From contig NZ_CAKZLP010000034.1 in NCBI RefSeq assembly GCF_937127095.1, positions 1 to 64,000 on the forward strand: DNA of 64,000 bases, written 5' to 3'. The position numbers and the translations under genes were made by a program. Numbering within the stretch: position 1 is the first letter of the stretch; every line of letters starts with the position of its first letter. Source of the DNA: an uncultured Amphritea sp. (GTDB lineage: Bacteria > Pseudomonadota > Gammaproteobacteria > Pseudomonadales > Balneatricaceae). Shown one piece after another: positions 1 through 9,140 of this stretch. Under the pieces are notes generated by a model. It had not been told where the DNA came from. It did not search any database and saw only the letters and a list, made by a program, of their open reading frames with translations.

Positions 1-76
1 GGCGGAATGGACGGGACTCGAACCCGCGACCCCCTGCGTGACAGGCAGGTATTCTAACCAACTGAACTACCACTCC
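1..76 (-). tRNA. tRNA-Asp (anticodon GTC)
   Basis: The reverse complement folds as a cloverleaf. The 7-bp acceptor stem pairs GGAGTGG with CCATTCC, the T arm reads GGTTCGAGTCC, and the anticodon GTC lies at 40-42. The discriminator base is G. CC of the encoded CCA end is visible, and the final A falls just outside the window. Confidence 0.96.
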
Positions 77-115
77 GCATCCCACATACGTGGATGTACT
101 ACTCTAAACTCGACC

Positions 116-191
116 TGGTGGGCGTGGAGAGGCTCGAACTCCCGACATTCGCCTTGTAAGGGCGACGCTCTCCCAACTGAGCTACACGCCC
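116..191 (-). tRNA. tRNA-Val (anticodon TAC)
   Basis: The reverse complement gives a complete tRNA with acceptor stem GGGCGTG/CACGCCC, discriminator A and an encoded CCA. The D arm is AGCTCAGTTGGGAGAGC, the T arm contains GTTCGAGCC, and the anticodon TAC lies at 156-158. It sits 39 nt from tRNA-Asp on the same strand, so the two are probably co-transcribed, Val first. Confidence 0.96.
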
Positions 192-403
192 TCAAATCGA
201 GAGCCGAATTGTAAGGATTTTACTTGGCATGTCAAACGTTTATCTTAAAATATTTTCATCATGTTGCAGAGCTTACCTCTGCCAGGGCGGGCACATTATG
301 TGCCGATGTTTTGCGCCAACCCTCGCGCCCTCTGGTAAACTAACAGACACAACAGCCTTACGGCACAAAAGACTAACCATTGCTGTACCGGACCCAACTA
401 AAG

Positions 404-991
404 ATGTCCCAGACCCTGATTGAAAAAATTGACTCGTTCATACAACAAGCCCTTGATCTGCAACTCAGTCAGACCGGCCGCCTTCCACTCACTATCTATG
501 ACCCTGAATGGCTGTCAGAATGCCACGAGCCAATCGCAGAACCCGGCCAACAGACACCATGGCAGCCGGTGTTACAGTCACAAAATGATAATGCCTGTCA
601 TGATATGCTAGACCGACTAGAGCAGGCGCTGGGATACGCTATACATCCGGGTATTCGCACATGGTACAGCCGTTACTGGTCTGACCCGCTGCCCGCAACC
701 TCTGACTGGGGCGATCTGAGTCTACTGTTTGTCTGGAGCGAGAAAGATTGTGAACGGCTTCGCGGGAACCTGGTGGGCCACTTGTTGACTAAGCAGAAAC
801 AAAAGCAGCCTGCTACCCTGTTTTTTGCCTGCACTGAACCCGACGGTGAAAAGTTCATATCGATCGACAACCAAACCGGAGAGGTATGGCTTGAACAGCC
901 AGGTAAAAAACCAATAATGAAGCTCGCTGATTCACTAGATGTTTTTTTGGGGAAACTAACCCCCAAACCGATCCCTGATATGGAGCAATAA
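404..991 (+). CDS. syd: Syd, SecY-interacting protein
   Basis: Syd is a small cytosolic protein that binds the SecY translocon at the inner membrane and is thought to proofread the SecYEG complex. The family signature is visible in order: WQPV near residue 50, a WSE motif mid-protein, then GNLVGHLLTKQK and PATLFFA, and a GEVWLEQPG segment near the C-terminus. The 195 residues are slightly longer than the E. coli protein of about 181. The ATG at 404 is chosen over an in-frame TTG at 380 because typical Syd proteins start near this point, although its upstream AAAG is a weak ribosome site. The next gene starts 3 nt after the stop, so the two are probably one operon. Confidence 0.9.
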   Translation: MSQTLIEKIDSFIQQALDLQLSQTGRLPLTIYDPEWLSECHEPIAEPGQQTPWQPVLQSQNDNACHDMLDRLEQALGYAIHPGIRTWYSRYWSDPLPATSDWGDLSLLFVWSEKDCERLRGNLVGHLLTKQKQKQPATLFFACTEPDGEKFISIDNQTGEVWLEQPGKKPIMKLADSLDVFLGKLTPKPIPDMEQ

Positions 992-994
992 CCC

Positions 995-1567
995 ATGCGC
1001 AAATCCATTATTTCAATCATCGGCAGCATATTCCTGCTGTCAGGATGTAGTACATTCAAGCCACACCAGGTGTCTGTTGAACCGCTACACCCAACGGTAA
1101 CCGCTCAATCATTATTGCCAGCTGACCTTCAGATTGAGGTACAAGCCAGGGATATGCGCAACTCAGATGTCATTGGTTATCGCATCAGTCGTTTCAGCGA
1201 CCGGGCGGAAGTCAATCTGCCAGTGCCTGCAGCTGAGGCTCTTCGACAGGGCGCCAGAGTTGCGGTGGTTAAACTGGGTGGTATTCCGGCACAGACTGCA
1301 GATACCAAGCTAACTGTCGAACTGACAAACCTGGTATACAGCGCCACTCAAAGCGCGCTGCAGTCAGTCAAGCTGAATGCGACCATCAAGGTTACCGCTG
1401 AGAAAAACAGCGAATTTCTAAGTGGCAGTTATAGCACTGAAAAGGAATATCAATATGCGACTACCCCCTCCCTCGCTGACAACCAGAAAATGGTCAATGA
1501 GATCCTGCTGATGACCATCAGCCGGGCGTTCAATGACACCAAGCTGATCAACTTCCTGGGCAGATAA
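995..1567 (+). CDS. YajG-family lipoprotein
   Basis: The protein has a lipoprotein signal peptide: positively charged MRK, a hydrophobic stretch, then the lipobox LLSGC with Cys at about residue 18. It should be lipidated and held in the envelope. The mature part matches the YajG/DUF4136-like lipoprotein pattern (VIGYR, then VTVELTNL-like segments). Biochemical function is unknown for the family. A good ribosome site (GGAG) lies inside the 3' end of syd, and the 3-nt gap suggests translational coupling. Length (190 residues) is normal. Function is not implied by the Syd neighbour. Confidence 0.75.
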   Translation: MRKSIISIIGSIFLLSGCSTFKPHQVSVEPLHPTVTAQSLLPADLQIEVQARDMRNSDVIGYRISRFSDRAEVNLPVPAAEALRQGARVAVVKLGGIPAQTADTKLTVELTNLVYSATQSALQSVKLNATIKVTAEKNSEFLSGSYSTEKEYQYATTPSLADNQKMVNEILLMTISRAFNDTKLINFLGR

Positions 1568-1575
1568 CTGAATAG

Positions 1576-2244
1576 TTACCAACCCACTGTATAGGACAAT
1601 AGCCGGCTGATATGAGCCATCGGCCGGCCTGACTCCTGCTGCCACTGATTAAAGCATGCTTGCACTTTCAGCAAATCCCGCTGGGCGGTAGGTGCTTTAT
1701 CAATAATGCCCTGAGCTTTAAGCGCCGCGACCACATCATCCGTCAGGATAAAGGTATCTTTACCCAGCTGACGTAAAAAGTAAGCGCCAGACTTACCCCC
1801 CAACTGCTGACCCTGTTTTTTCAGCAGCGTCCAAAGACCGATAATATCGGTCACCGGCCAGTCAGCAATGAAATTGGCAAAACTGCCATGCTGCGCTGCC
1901 AGCTCAGTCACCATCATCGCATTCGCCCGCACTGATTTAATCTTCCCCCAGTGGCGGATAATCTGATCATTCTGCATCAGATTCTCTAACTGATCATCAC
2001 TCATGAGGATAATTTTATCGGGATCAAAACCATGAAATGCCTGCTCAAACGCCGGCCACTTTGCATCCACCACCGAGTGTTTTATGCCTGCACGGAATAC
2101 CCTCAGGGAGATCTCAGAGAGCAGCCGGTCATCGCCAATGCTTTTCAGCTCCTTTGCTGATTTTACCTGTGGCAACAAAGCCTCGACATCCTGCCCCGCT
2201 TTATGCGCAGTCACATGCTCGTAGATCCAGTTAAACGACTTCAC
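1576..2244 (-). CDS. Tag-like DNA-3-methyladenine glycosylase I family protein
   Basis: Members of this helix-hairpin-helix glycosylase family excise 3-methyladenine from DNA. The recognisable part is residues 55-120, where FDPDKI, a DDQLENLMQND segment and IIRHWGKIKSVRANA follow the Tag pattern (FDP..., IIRHRGKI). E. coli Tag binds zinc through Cys/His residues at its two ends. I do not see those ligands here, so this is a divergent subgroup and activity is inferred. The GTG start lies 3 nt after the msrB stop and has an AGGGGAG ribosome site inside msrB, so the two form an operon: msrB for oxidised methionine, this gene possibly for alkylated DNA. Confidence 0.7.
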   Translation of the reverse strand: MKSFNWIYEHVTAHKAGQDVEALLPQVKSAKELKSIGDDRLLSEISLRVFRAGIKHSVVDAKWPAFEQAFHGFDPDKIILMSDDQLENLMQNDQIIRHWGKIKSVRANAMMVTELAAQHGSFANFIADWPVTDIIGLWTLLKKQGQQLGGKSGAYFLRQLGKDTFILTDDVVAALKAQGIIDKAPTAQRDLLKVQACFNQWQQESGRPMAHISRLLSYTVGW

Positions 2245-2247
2245 TGA

Positions 2248-2658
2248 TCAGCTCCCCTCTGCATCGAAGTCAATAGACACCGAGTTGATACAGTAGCGCA
2301 TGCCGGTCTCGGTTGGCCCATCCGGGAAGAGATGTCCCAGATGCGCGCCGCAACCACTGCAGACCACTTCAGTACGAATCATGCCATGCGAGACATCCCT
2401 GTTTTCGGTAATATTTTCTACCACCGCAGGGGCATCAAAACTGGGCCAGCCACAGCCTGCATCAAACTTACTTTCACTATTAAACAGCGGCTCACCACAG
2501 GCAACACACTGATAGGTTCCGGGCTTAAAAAACTGGTCGTATTGCCCGGTTCCAGGCCGCTCAGTACCCTTCTGTCGACACACATAATATTGTTCAGGTG
2601 TTAACTGTTCACGCCACTCATCTTCAGTTTTTTTCACTTTAAAATCATCATCTGCCAT
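2248..2658 (-). CDS. msrB: Peptide-methionine (R)-S-oxide reductase MsrB
   Basis: MsrB reduces methionine-R-sulfoxide in oxidised proteins using thioredoxin. The structural zinc site is seen as two CxxC pairs (Cys51/54 and Cys100/103), and the catalytic Cys123 sits in [15 protein letters not shown] and HLGHLFPDG are family-diagnostic. The ATG at 2658 is preferred over upstream starts because GGAG sits 6 nt before it and it gives the usual length of 136 residues. First gene of a two-gene unit with the glycosylase-like gene, divergent from alaA. Confidence 0.96.
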   Translation of the reverse strand: MADDDFKVKKTEDEWREQLTPEQYYVCRQKGTERPGTGQYDQFFKPGTYQCVACGEPLFNSESKFDAGCGWPSFDAPAVVENITENRDVSHGMIRTEVVCSGCGAHLGHLFPDGPTETGMRYCINSVSIDFDAEGS

Positions 2659-2822
2659 AAAAAACTCCAATACAGATACACTCAACGAAAAGATCAATCT
2701 GTCACTGTGCAATAAATGTGAAACAGCGTATTATTCCCGGCCTTCGGTAGGCGGTTATCGCTGTGTATTTTTGCCACGTACCGATAATAGAATATTACAG
2801 GGCACCACTACAGGATTAATCC

Positions 2823-4040
2823 ATGTCCGTTATCAGAAAATCGAACAAACTGATCAACGTCTGCTATGACATCCGTGGTCCCGTCCTTCAGGAAGCTAAA
2901 CGTCTTGAGGAAGAGGGACAACGAATTATAAAACTGAACATCGGCAACCCTGCCCCTTTTGGCTTTGATGCGCCGGAAGAGATTGTTCAGGACGTTATTT
3001 ACAACCTGCCTTCAGCTCAGGGTTATTGTGATTCTAAAGGCCTGTTCTCCGCCCGTAAGGCCGTCATGCAGGAGTGCCAGAAAAAAGGCATCCGCAACGT
3101 CACGATCGAAGATATCTATCTGGGTAACGGCGTCAGCGAGCTGATCGTTATGGCGACTCAGGGTCTGCTGAACGATAACGATGAACTGCTGATCCCTGCA
3201 CCCGATTATCCACTCTGGACTGCCGCCGCAAGTCTCGCCGGTGGTAACCCGGTTCATTATCTGTGTGATGAAGAGAAAGGCTGGGCACCGGATATTGATG
3301 ATATCCGCAGCAAAATTACCGATCGCACCAAAGGTATCGTGGTTATCAACCCGAACAACCCTACCGGCGCCGTCTATCCTGAAGCGATTCTGCGGCAGAT
3401 TGTTACTTTGGCTGAAGAGTTCGGGCTGATCATTTTTGCCGATGAGATCTACGACAAAATCACCTACGATGATGCGCTGCACATCCCGCTGGCGTCGCTA
3501 AGTGATGAGGTTCTCTGTATCACCTTTAACGGATTATCTAAGGCTTACAGAGCCGCAGGCTTCCGTTCTGGCTGGATGATACTGTCCGGGCCAAAACACC
3601 ACGCCCGTGATTATATTGAAGGCCTGGATATGCTGGCCAGTATGCGCCTGTGCGCCAACGTGCCAGCACAACATGCAATTCAGACGGCACTGGGTGGATA
3701 CCAGAGTATCGACGAACTGACCGTACCAGGCGGACGGCTTTATGATCAGTGCAATCTCGCCTGGCGGAAAATGAATGAGATACCCGGCGTATCCTGTGTT
3801 AAGCCGCAGGGGGCGTTGTACCTGTTTGCCCGACTGGATCCTGCGGTATATCCGATTAAGAATGATGAAAAGATGGCGCTGGATCTTTTACAGCAGCAAA
3901 AAGTGCTGATTGTTCAGGGCAGTGGATTCAACGTTCCGGATACCCAGCACTTTCGACTGGTGTTCCTGCCACGTGAAGATGAACTCTGCGAAGCGATTGA
4001 TCGCATTGCAGCATTTCTGAAAAATTACGCCCAGGAATGA
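2823..4040 (+). CDS. alaA: Alanine transaminase AlaA
   Basis: This PLP-dependent aminotransferase converts pyruvate plus glutamate to alanine plus 2-oxoglutarate in the cytosol and is a main alanine-forming enzyme in E. coli. The 405 residues align almost end to end with AlaA: VCYDIRGPVL at the N-terminus, KLNIGNPAPFGFDAP, INPNNPTGAVY, the PLP-binding FADEIYD, and the Schiff-base Lys240 in FNGLSKAYR. MLASMRLCANVPAQHAIQ is also diagnostic. The gene stands alone, with an intrinsic terminator immediately downstream and msrB divergent upstream. Confidence 0.97.
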   Translation: MSVIRKSNKLINVCYDIRGPVLQEAKRLEEEGQRIIKLNIGNPAPFGFDAPEEIVQDVIYNLPSAQGYCDSKGLFSARKAVMQECQKKGIRNVTIEDIYLGNGVSELIVMATQGLLNDNDELLIPAPDYPLWTAAASLAGGNPVHYLCDEEKGWAPDIDDIRSKITDRTKGIVVINPNNPTGAVYPEAILRQIVTLAEEFGLIIFADEIYDKITYDDALHIPLASLSDEVLCITFNGLSKAYRAAGFRSGWMILSGPKHHARDYIEGLDMLASMRLCANVPAQHAIQTALGGYQSIDELTVPGGRLYDQCNLAWRKMNEIPGVSCVKPQGALYLFARLDPAVYPIKNDEKMALDLLQQQKVLIVQGSGFNVPDTQHFRLVFLPREDELCEAIDRIAAFLKNYAQE

Positions 4041-4047
4041 CCCAATT

Positions 4048-4078
4048 AAAAAGCGATCTGATGATCGCTTTTTTTTAT
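4048..4078 (+). terminator. Intrinsic terminator of alaA
   Basis: A hairpin GCGATC / GATCGC with a 4-nt loop TGAT, flanked by an A tract and followed by eight T residues, lies 8 nt after the alaA stop codon. Confidence 0.9.
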
Positions 4079-4270
4079 TTCTGAAACAGGCTCTATACTT
4101 AGTCATATTTCTGTTATAAAACAGACATATAATCTGGTGGCCTTGTAGCTTTCCAGTGCGAAGGATGATTGGAACGGGTTTAATTGATTCTCTGCTGTTA
4201 CTTAGCAGCCAAAGACGCAAGAGAGCTGTTCATACCGTCCTTAACAATAACCCACTCTCGCGGAATCGGT

Positions 4271-4639
4271 ATGTTTATTAAGATCAAGAAAAATTGCGGT
4301 ATCTACATGGAACACAATGGCATGGAAAAAAACCATATCATGCCGGTCACCAGTAACTTTCTGATCAACCTGGGTCATGCAGCGGAGATCTCTTTCTATA
4401 CCATCAAAGAGACTAAAATACGCTATGATCTGGAAAATCACCAAATTACAGTGCCACCACACACCCGCGTTATCCATCTGCAGATGGCTTACCGTTACTC
4501 CAGCACTAAAGAACAGATCGGTGACTCGAAAGGCAGTATCGTTGAACGCAACTTCTACAAGTTCTACTTCAAGCCAGAAGAGATGGGCCAATATGAAGAA
4601 CTGCGTATGCATATTGAAAAACATGTCCTGAACCTCTGA
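4271..4639 (+). CDS. Hypothetical protein, about 122 residues
   Basis: I do not recognise this protein. It is soluble-looking, with alternating hydrophobic and charged residues, no signal peptide and no cysteine motif beyond one Cys near residue 9. The C-terminal half (ERNFYKFYFKPEEMGQYEEL) looks like an ordered domain with beta then alpha character. Start is uncertain: the ATG at 4271 is used here, an in-frame TTG at 4184 would add 29 residues, and later ATGs exist at residues 13 and 20. It is a monocistronic gene between alaA and an HDOD gene. Coding is supported by the open frame and ordinary composition only. Confidence 0.55.
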   Translation: MFIKIKKNCGIYMEHNGMEKNHIMPVTSNFLINLGHAAEISFYTIKETKIRYDLENHQITVPPHTRVIHLQMAYRYSSTKEQIGDSKGSIVERNFYKFYFKPEEMGQYEELRMHIEKHVLNL

Positions 4640-4700
4640 TCAAAACCACTAAGCAGATAAGAATTATCTGTTAGCGCACTCCTCTGCTTAAATGAGCTCA

Positions 4701-4734
4701 GATCCGGCGACAAGCCTACAGCGTCCGCCGGATC
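4701..4734. repeat. Inverted repeat downstream of the hypothetical gene
   Basis: Perfect 9-bp arms GATCCGGCG and CGCCGGATC are separated by 16 nt. There is no T tract, so it is not a typical terminator. It may be an mRNA 3' structure or a protein site. Confidence 0.4.
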
Positions 4735-4867
4735 AGCAAATCTCCCCATATTGAGTTTCATTTCTGTTGCAAAACCTCTGAATTAAGCTGATTCTGAAAT
4801 AAAAGTGGCACAAGTTACCCACTGCCTAGCGGATAGCCTGTCACCGTCAACCAATAAGGATGAAGCA

Positions 4868-5692
4868 ATGGAAGTCAGCGAACTATTACAACAAACACAT
4901 CAGCTGCCAAATGTCCCGGATGTCGTACGTGAGCTTATTCAGCAACTCAACAATCCAAAAGCCGATTACAGCGTTATTGCCGATAAAATTATTCACGACC
5001 AGACGCTATCTCTCAAAATTCTTCGGCTGGTCAACTCAGCCCATTTTGGTCTTAGCCGAAAAGTTACCTCTATCAACGAAGCAATCATTTTGCTGGGAAT
5101 GGCTCAACTAAAAACGATGGTAGTTGCATCCGGTTTTTCCGGGTCGGTAAAAGAGGTAGAGGGACTTGATCTGAAACGGTTCTGGGCAGAATCTTTCGAA
5201 GTAGCAGCCCTGTCTAAATGGTTCGCAGAGAAAACTACCGATGTAGATCCGGATACTGCGTTCACGGTTGGGCTAATTCACAACATCGGCCAATTGCTTT
5301 TACACCTGACAAAGCCAAAGCTCGCTGAAGCGATAGTCAAACTGGTTGATGAAACCGGCTGCAGCCGCTCTGAGGCGGAGATGGAGAGACTTAACTTTAC
5401 CACGGCGGAAGCAGGTCAGGCGCTGTTAAAATACTGGCAGTTTCCAGCCAGCCTGGGCGAAGCTGTGCGTTACCACAAACACCCCCTGGACGCCCCAGAT
5501 CCAAATCCATTGAGTGCAATTGTTAATATCGCTTGCTATTTCAACACCAGTATTCGGCAGAACCGACCTGTCGAAGAGGTTATGACGATGTTCCCTATGG
5601 CAGCAGCCGAAGTTGCCGGGCTGCCAAAAGATATTGCCGAATCGTCAGAGGACGCGATGCAGTTACAGTCAGGACTTGATGAATTGCTATAA
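4868..5692 (+). CDS. HDOD-domain signalling protein
   Basis: HDOD domains are catalytically inert relatives of HD phosphohydrolases that act as signalling or scaffold modules. The domain fills residues 10-210 (LPNVPDVVRELIQ, SLKILRLVNSAHFGLSRKVTSINEAIILLG, TVGLIHNIGQLLL). The usual HD metal ligands are replaced (HNIG in place of HDIG). The ATG at 4868 is selected because TAAGGA sits 7 nt upstream, and an in-frame GTG at 4805 has no ribosome site. No GGDEF or receiver domain is fused, so the partner is unknown. A terminator follows the stop. Confidence 0.85.
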   Translation: MEVSELLQQTHQLPNVPDVVRELIQQLNNPKADYSVIADKIIHDQTLSLKILRLVNSAHFGLSRKVTSINEAIILLGMAQLKTMVVASGFSGSVKEVEGLDLKRFWAESFEVAALSKWFAEKTTDVDPDTAFTVGLIHNIGQLLLHLTKPKLAEAIVKLVDETGCSRSEAEMERLNFTTAEAGQALLKYWQFPASLGEAVRYHKHPLDAPDPNPLSAIVNIACYFNTSIRQNRPVEEVMTMFPMAAAEVAGLPKDIAESSEDAMQLQSGLDELL

Positions 5693-5733
5693 ACCTATTC
5701 ATTACGTGCGCTGAAACAATGTATTGAGAAAGC

Positions 5734-5762
5734 AAAAAGGCAGCCTTAACAGCTGCCTTTTT
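5734..5762 (+). terminator. Intrinsic terminator of the HDOD gene
   Basis: AAAAAGGCAGC pairs with GCTGCCTTTTT around a 7-nt loop. A and T tracts on both sides make it usable from either strand, so it can also end the minus-strand exonuclease gene that stops at 5787. Confidence 0.9.
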
Positions 5763-5786
5763 ACTCAGGATTAAACTTAATACATA

Positions 5787-6263
5787 TCAGACAGAAAACC
5801 TGACGCTGCGAATCGCCTCCAATATGTGATCAACATCATCCATCGCTCGATGCTGGCGCAACTGAGCTTTGCAGACAAACTGATACTGAATCAGCTCTTC
5901 AGCGCTCAGCACATCCCGCAAGCCGACCAAACGGAAAGCCATCGTTTGCTCCCCCGCTTTAAACAGACGGCGTAACCAGAAACTATCAAACTCCCAGGCA
6001 TCACTGAGCACCTCACACCCCTGCAACGCCTCATTCAGACGCTGGCAGGCGGATAGCGCAGTTACCCCATGCTGCCGTAACTCGCTGCGACAGATGTTAT
6101 GCAGCTCCTCTGCGTACTCATTCCAAAAGGTCCACTCCGGGACAGAATCCGGATTAATTAAAAAGCTGTCGCAGACCTCTTCTGTACTTTTCCAGGCAAC
6201 TTCAATTGGATAGGAGTGCGGCCCCAGGCCACTGGCTTCCAGATCCAGGCAGATCAAATTCAT
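5787..6263 (-). CDS. DEDDh-family 3'-5' exonuclease-like protein
   Basis: The protein shows the DnaQ-type catalytic pattern: DLEASGL at residue 6 (Asp and Glu of motif I), an aspartate in SDAWEFDSFW (motif II), and HRAMDDVDH near the C-terminus (motif III, HxAxDD). At 158 residues it is a bare exonuclease domain, so substrate (RNA or DNA) cannot be told. An AGGA ribosome site precedes the ATG. It lies 32 nt downstream of the RlmI-like methyltransferase gene on the same strand and is probably co-transcribed. A role in RNA processing would fit that partner but is inference. Confidence 0.75.
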   Translation of the reverse strand: MNLICLDLEASGLGPHSYPIEVAWKSTEEVCDSFLINPDSVPEWTFWNEYAEELHNICRSELRQHGVTALSACQRLNEALQGCEVLSDAWEFDSFWLRRLFKAGEQTMAFRLVGLRDVLSAEELIQYQFVCKAQLRQHRAMDDVDHILEAIRSVRFSV

Positions 6264-6295
6264 AACTTTCCTGTAAACACTTTACTTTCAGGCCT

Positions 6296-7219
6296 TCACA
6301 CAGCCTTTTTGAATAGCAAAACTTTAAGCGCTTGCTCCGGCTCCCGGTCCGGAAAATCATCCGGATTAGCGATACGTTCAGAGTAGATAAATTCCGGACA
6401 GCAATCCTTAACCAGCTGTTGTAAAAAATCACTACCCAGCTCAGGGGAGTTAAGGCATAGCAGCACCTCACCAGACTCAGTCGTCAGCTCGGGCAGACGC
6501 CGTAGAACCTTTCGATAGTCACTGCTGGCGACAAAACTGCCGCGCTGAAAACTCGGAGGGTCAATAATCACCAGATCATAAGGCCCTTCCCGCTTCAGCT
6601 TACCCCAGGAACGAAACAGGTCATGACCTAAAAACTTCACCCGATCGAGAGATAGCTGATTCAGACGGTGATTTTCCCGGCCTGTATTCAGTGCCCCCCG
6701 ACTCATATCCAGGTTAACAACACTGTCGGCACCGCCGGCCATCGCTGCAACAGAAAAACCACAGGTATAGGCGAATAAGTTGAGAACCCTTTTCCCCTGG
6801 CTGTTTTGCTTAACCCAGCGACGCCCTTCCCGCATATCCAGAAACAGACCACTATTCTGGTTTTTTAACGGACGTACACTGTATTTCAAACCCAGCTCGC
6901 TCACCTGCAGCAACTGCTCCGGATCAACCCCACGGTTATTCCACAACACCTCAATACACGCTTCCCGGCGATAGCGATGCTGAACCACCAGCAAATCGGG
7001 TTTAATACCACTATCAAGTTGCAGAAAAAACGCTTTAAGCTGCTCAACCAACTCCGGAGGATGCTCACTGAACAGACGGATAATCACGACCGGAGGCAAC
7101 AGATCTATAATCAACTGTTCATAGCCCGGATAACAGCGCCCCCGGCCATGAAACAACCGTCGAACTTCACCCGATGCCAGACCAAGCTGTGTGGAGATAG
7201 AATCGAAAATAGCCTGCAT
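6296..7219 (-). CDS. RlmI/RlmK-like SAM-dependent methyltransferase
   Basis: The C-terminal two thirds is a class I Rossmann methyltransferase: the SAM loop NLFAYTCGFSVAA, an acidic residue in VVNLDMS, and the catalytic-type DPPSFQRG motif. This arrangement is typical of the PF10672-type family related to the 23S rRNA cytosine methyltransferases RlmI and RlmK. The PUA domain of RlmI is missing, so this is a shorter relative (307 residues) whose RNA target is not assignable. First gene of a two-gene operon with the DEDDh exonuclease. Confidence 0.8.
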   Translation of the reverse strand: MQAIFDSISTQLGLASGEVRRLFHGRGRCYPGYEQLIIDLLPPVVIIRLFSEHPPELVEQLKAFFLQLDSGIKPDLLVVQHRYRREACIEVLWNNRGVDPEQLLQVSELGLKYSVRPLKNQNSGLFLDMREGRRWVKQNSQGKRVLNLFAYTCGFSVAAMAGGADSVVNLDMSRGALNTGRENHRLNQLSLDRVKFLGHDLFRSWGKLKREGPYDLVIIDPPSFQRGSFVASSDYRKVLRRLPELTTESGEVLLCLNSPELGSDFLQQLVKDCCPEFIYSERIANPDDFPDREPEQALKVLLFKKAV

Positions 7220-7382
7220 GATAGATCCGCCAGATGCATCTTTGCGTAGAAAAAGGCGCGATTATAGTGATCCGCTGGTCGGCGGGCCAGTTTTTTATCT
7301 CCCATAGTAAACGAATGGTTGAAACTTACTCTGATCGCCTATATCTATAACATCAACTTCATTACAAAGAGCTACCTGAATT

Positions 7383-8273
7383 ATGATGCGAATCGGTCTT
7401 TTCCTGTTAACCAATATTGCTGTTATTGCCCTGGCCAGCATAACGCTGAGCCTGTTTGGTGTAGGATCAATGCTGCAGGCAAACGGTGTCAATCTGGATC
7501 TGGGAAACCTGCTGGCCTTCTGTGCAGTGTTTGGTTTTGCTGGCTCCTTTGTGTCACTGCTGTTATCTAAGTTTTTAGCCAAAAAAGGCACCGGAACCGA
7601 AATCATTACCCAGGCACGCAGTGCTGACGAACAATGGTTGCTGGATACTGTTAAAGAACTGGCAGACAAAGCGGGCATCGGCATGCCGGAAGTCGGTATT
7701 TTTCCGGCACAACAAGCCAATGCTTTTGCCACCGGCTGGAACAAAAACAGCGCTCTGGTTGCGGTCAGCCTGGGACTGCTGCAACGCTTCCGCAAAGAGG
7801 AGATTCGCGCCGTACTGGCTCATGAAATTGGCCATGTAGCCAATGGCGATATGGTTACCCTTGCCCTGATTCAGGGAGTGGTCAACACCTTTGTAATGTT
7901 CTTCGCCCGCATTATTGGTCATTTTGTTGACCGGGCGATTCTGAAGAATGAACAGGGACACGGCATCGGCTACTTCATCACCACCATTGTGGCCGAAATT
8001 GTATTGGGCATTCTGGCATCAACCATCGTTGCATGGTTTAGCCGTCGCAGAGAGTATAAAGCGGACGAAGCTGGCGCTTCGCTGGCCTCCCCGCATGCCA
8101 TGATCGGCGCACTTCAGCGACTCAAAGCTGAATCAAATGTCCCTGACCAGATGCCTGAAACCCTCACAGCATTTGGTATTAGCAGTCATATGAAACAAGG
8201 ATTCATGGCACTCCTGTCGACTCACCCGCCACTGGATGACCGGATTGCAGCCCTGCAAAAAACATTAAATTAA
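7383..8273 (+). CDS. htpX: Membrane zinc metalloprotease HtpX
   Basis: HtpX is an inner-membrane protease of the M48 family that degrades misfolded membrane proteins and overlaps with FtsH in quality control. Two N-terminal transmembrane helices (residues 4-28 and 42-62) are followed by the zinc motif HEIGH at 147-151. The third ligand Glu is in the YKADEAGA segment, and two further hydrophobic helices lie between. The start [11 protein letters not shown] matches E. coli HtpX and the length (296) is normal. The gene is single, with its own terminator. In E. coli it responds to Cpx signalling, but no CpxR box was identified here. Confidence 0.95.
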   Translation: MMRIGLFLLTNIAVIALASITLSLFGVGSMLQANGVNLDLGNLLAFCAVFGFAGSFVSLLLSKFLAKKGTGTEIITQARSADEQWLLDTVKELADKAGIGMPEVGIFPAQQANAFATGWNKNSALVAVSLGLLQRFRKEEIRAVLAHEIGHVANGDMVTLALIQGVVNTFVMFFARIIGHFVDRAILKNEQGHGIGYFITTIVAEIVLGILASTIVAWFSRRREYKADEAGASLASPHAMIGALQRLKAESNVPDQMPETLTAFGISSHMKQGFMALLSTHPPLDDRIAALQKTLN

Positions 8274-8296
8274 ACATTCATGTTTAATAGCCTTGT

Positions 8297-8320
8297 AAAA
8301 CGCCCCACGGGGCGTTTTTT
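8297..8320 (+). terminator. Intrinsic terminator of htpX
   Basis: CGCCC pairs with GGGCG across a CACG loop, with AAAA before and TTTTTT after, 24 nt beyond the htpX stop. Confidence 0.92.
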
Positions 8321-8635
8321 ATACCTCGAAAAAACCTTAGAACCTTCTTTCCCTGCATTTCCTGATCACATTCTATTGGGCTGAGCACACCCATCAGTGC
8401 AATAGCATTTCCTATATTTTTCGCCATCTATTATTGAGTATAAATATTCATACAAACAGATGTTTAATAGATAAAAATTCATTTTACCCTCGCGAATCTT
8501 GTCCCATAATCTGGGTAGACGCGAACCTGCAGGGCAAGCGGGTTTGATCATGTAATTAATCAGTATTGGCGAGTTTTGATCAGAGCTTTTGATAGCAGTA
8601 ATCGTACAGCCAACTTGCATGTGAAGTGCGGAGCC
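8321..8635. other. Intergenic stretch, no gene seen
   Basis: The stretch is AT-rich and has no plausible coding frame. It should contain the promoter of the small gene that starts at 8636, but no unambiguous -35/-10 pair was identified. Confidence 0.5.
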
Positions 8636-8821
8636 ATGACAGAAAAAGAAAAGAAAGACAGCGAACTTCTCGACATCGCAGATGACTGGGAAGATGACGA
8701 AATTGAGATCGATCCGAAAGAAAAAAAGTACTGCTGTGATGCGGAGAAAAGACGTCGCATCGAACTATTAATGGAACAACGCAGACTGGAACGGGAACTT
8801 CGTGAATTCTATGATGACTGA
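8636..8821 (+). CDS. Small PA3496-type protein, copy 1
   Basis: A 61-residue cytosolic-looking protein with an acidic N-terminal half (DDWEDDEIEID) and a basic, predicted helical C-terminal half (RRRIELLMEQRRLERELREF). The pattern R-x-x-I-E-x-x-M-E-x-R-x-L resembles the small family typified by P. aeruginosa PA3496, described as putative envelope-integrity proteins. That family name is from memory. The ATG is chosen because GGAG precedes it, and the frame extends upstream without a better start. A related gene lies about 320 nt downstream, suggesting an old duplication. Confidence 0.6.
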   Translation: MTEKEKKDSELLDIADDWEDDEIEIDPKEKKYCCDAEKRRRIELLMEQRRLERELREFYDD

Positions 8822-9140
8822 ATGACACTCGCCCGGCGACACTAGACTGTACTAACTCAGTCTAAATCGGTCGCAACCATTAAATTACAGCGACTCAGTT
8901 AGAACAAGTCTTATGTTAAAGGGCTGCCTCGGCGGCCCTTTTTGGCAATCAGGCCCGCTCTCAAGCCCCTTCCCATAATGCCGCACATCTTATAAATCCC
9001 CTTTAAACCCCGCAGTAATAATCGCAGCAGGAAGCACAGCAATATTTCTGTTACGAAAGCTTAATCGTTACGTCATCCTACCGTCACTGATAAAAGGTTT
9101 TATTTACCCATCATAAAAAACGTAACCCGGGTAAGTATCT
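8822..9140. other. Intergenic stretch with one terminator
   Basis: Besides the terminator at 8918-8943, no coding frame or further repeat was found. The 3' part should hold the promoter of the second small gene. Confidence 0.5.
8918..8943 (+). terminator. Intrinsic terminator after small gene copy 1
   Basis: AAAGGGCTGC pairs with GGCGGCCCTTT (one G-T pair) followed by a run of five T residues. Confidence 0.88.

Noticed and set aside
229..423. 64-codon plus-strand frame before syd
   Set aside because: Overlaps the start of syd in another frame, lacks a ribosome site and has no recognisable features.
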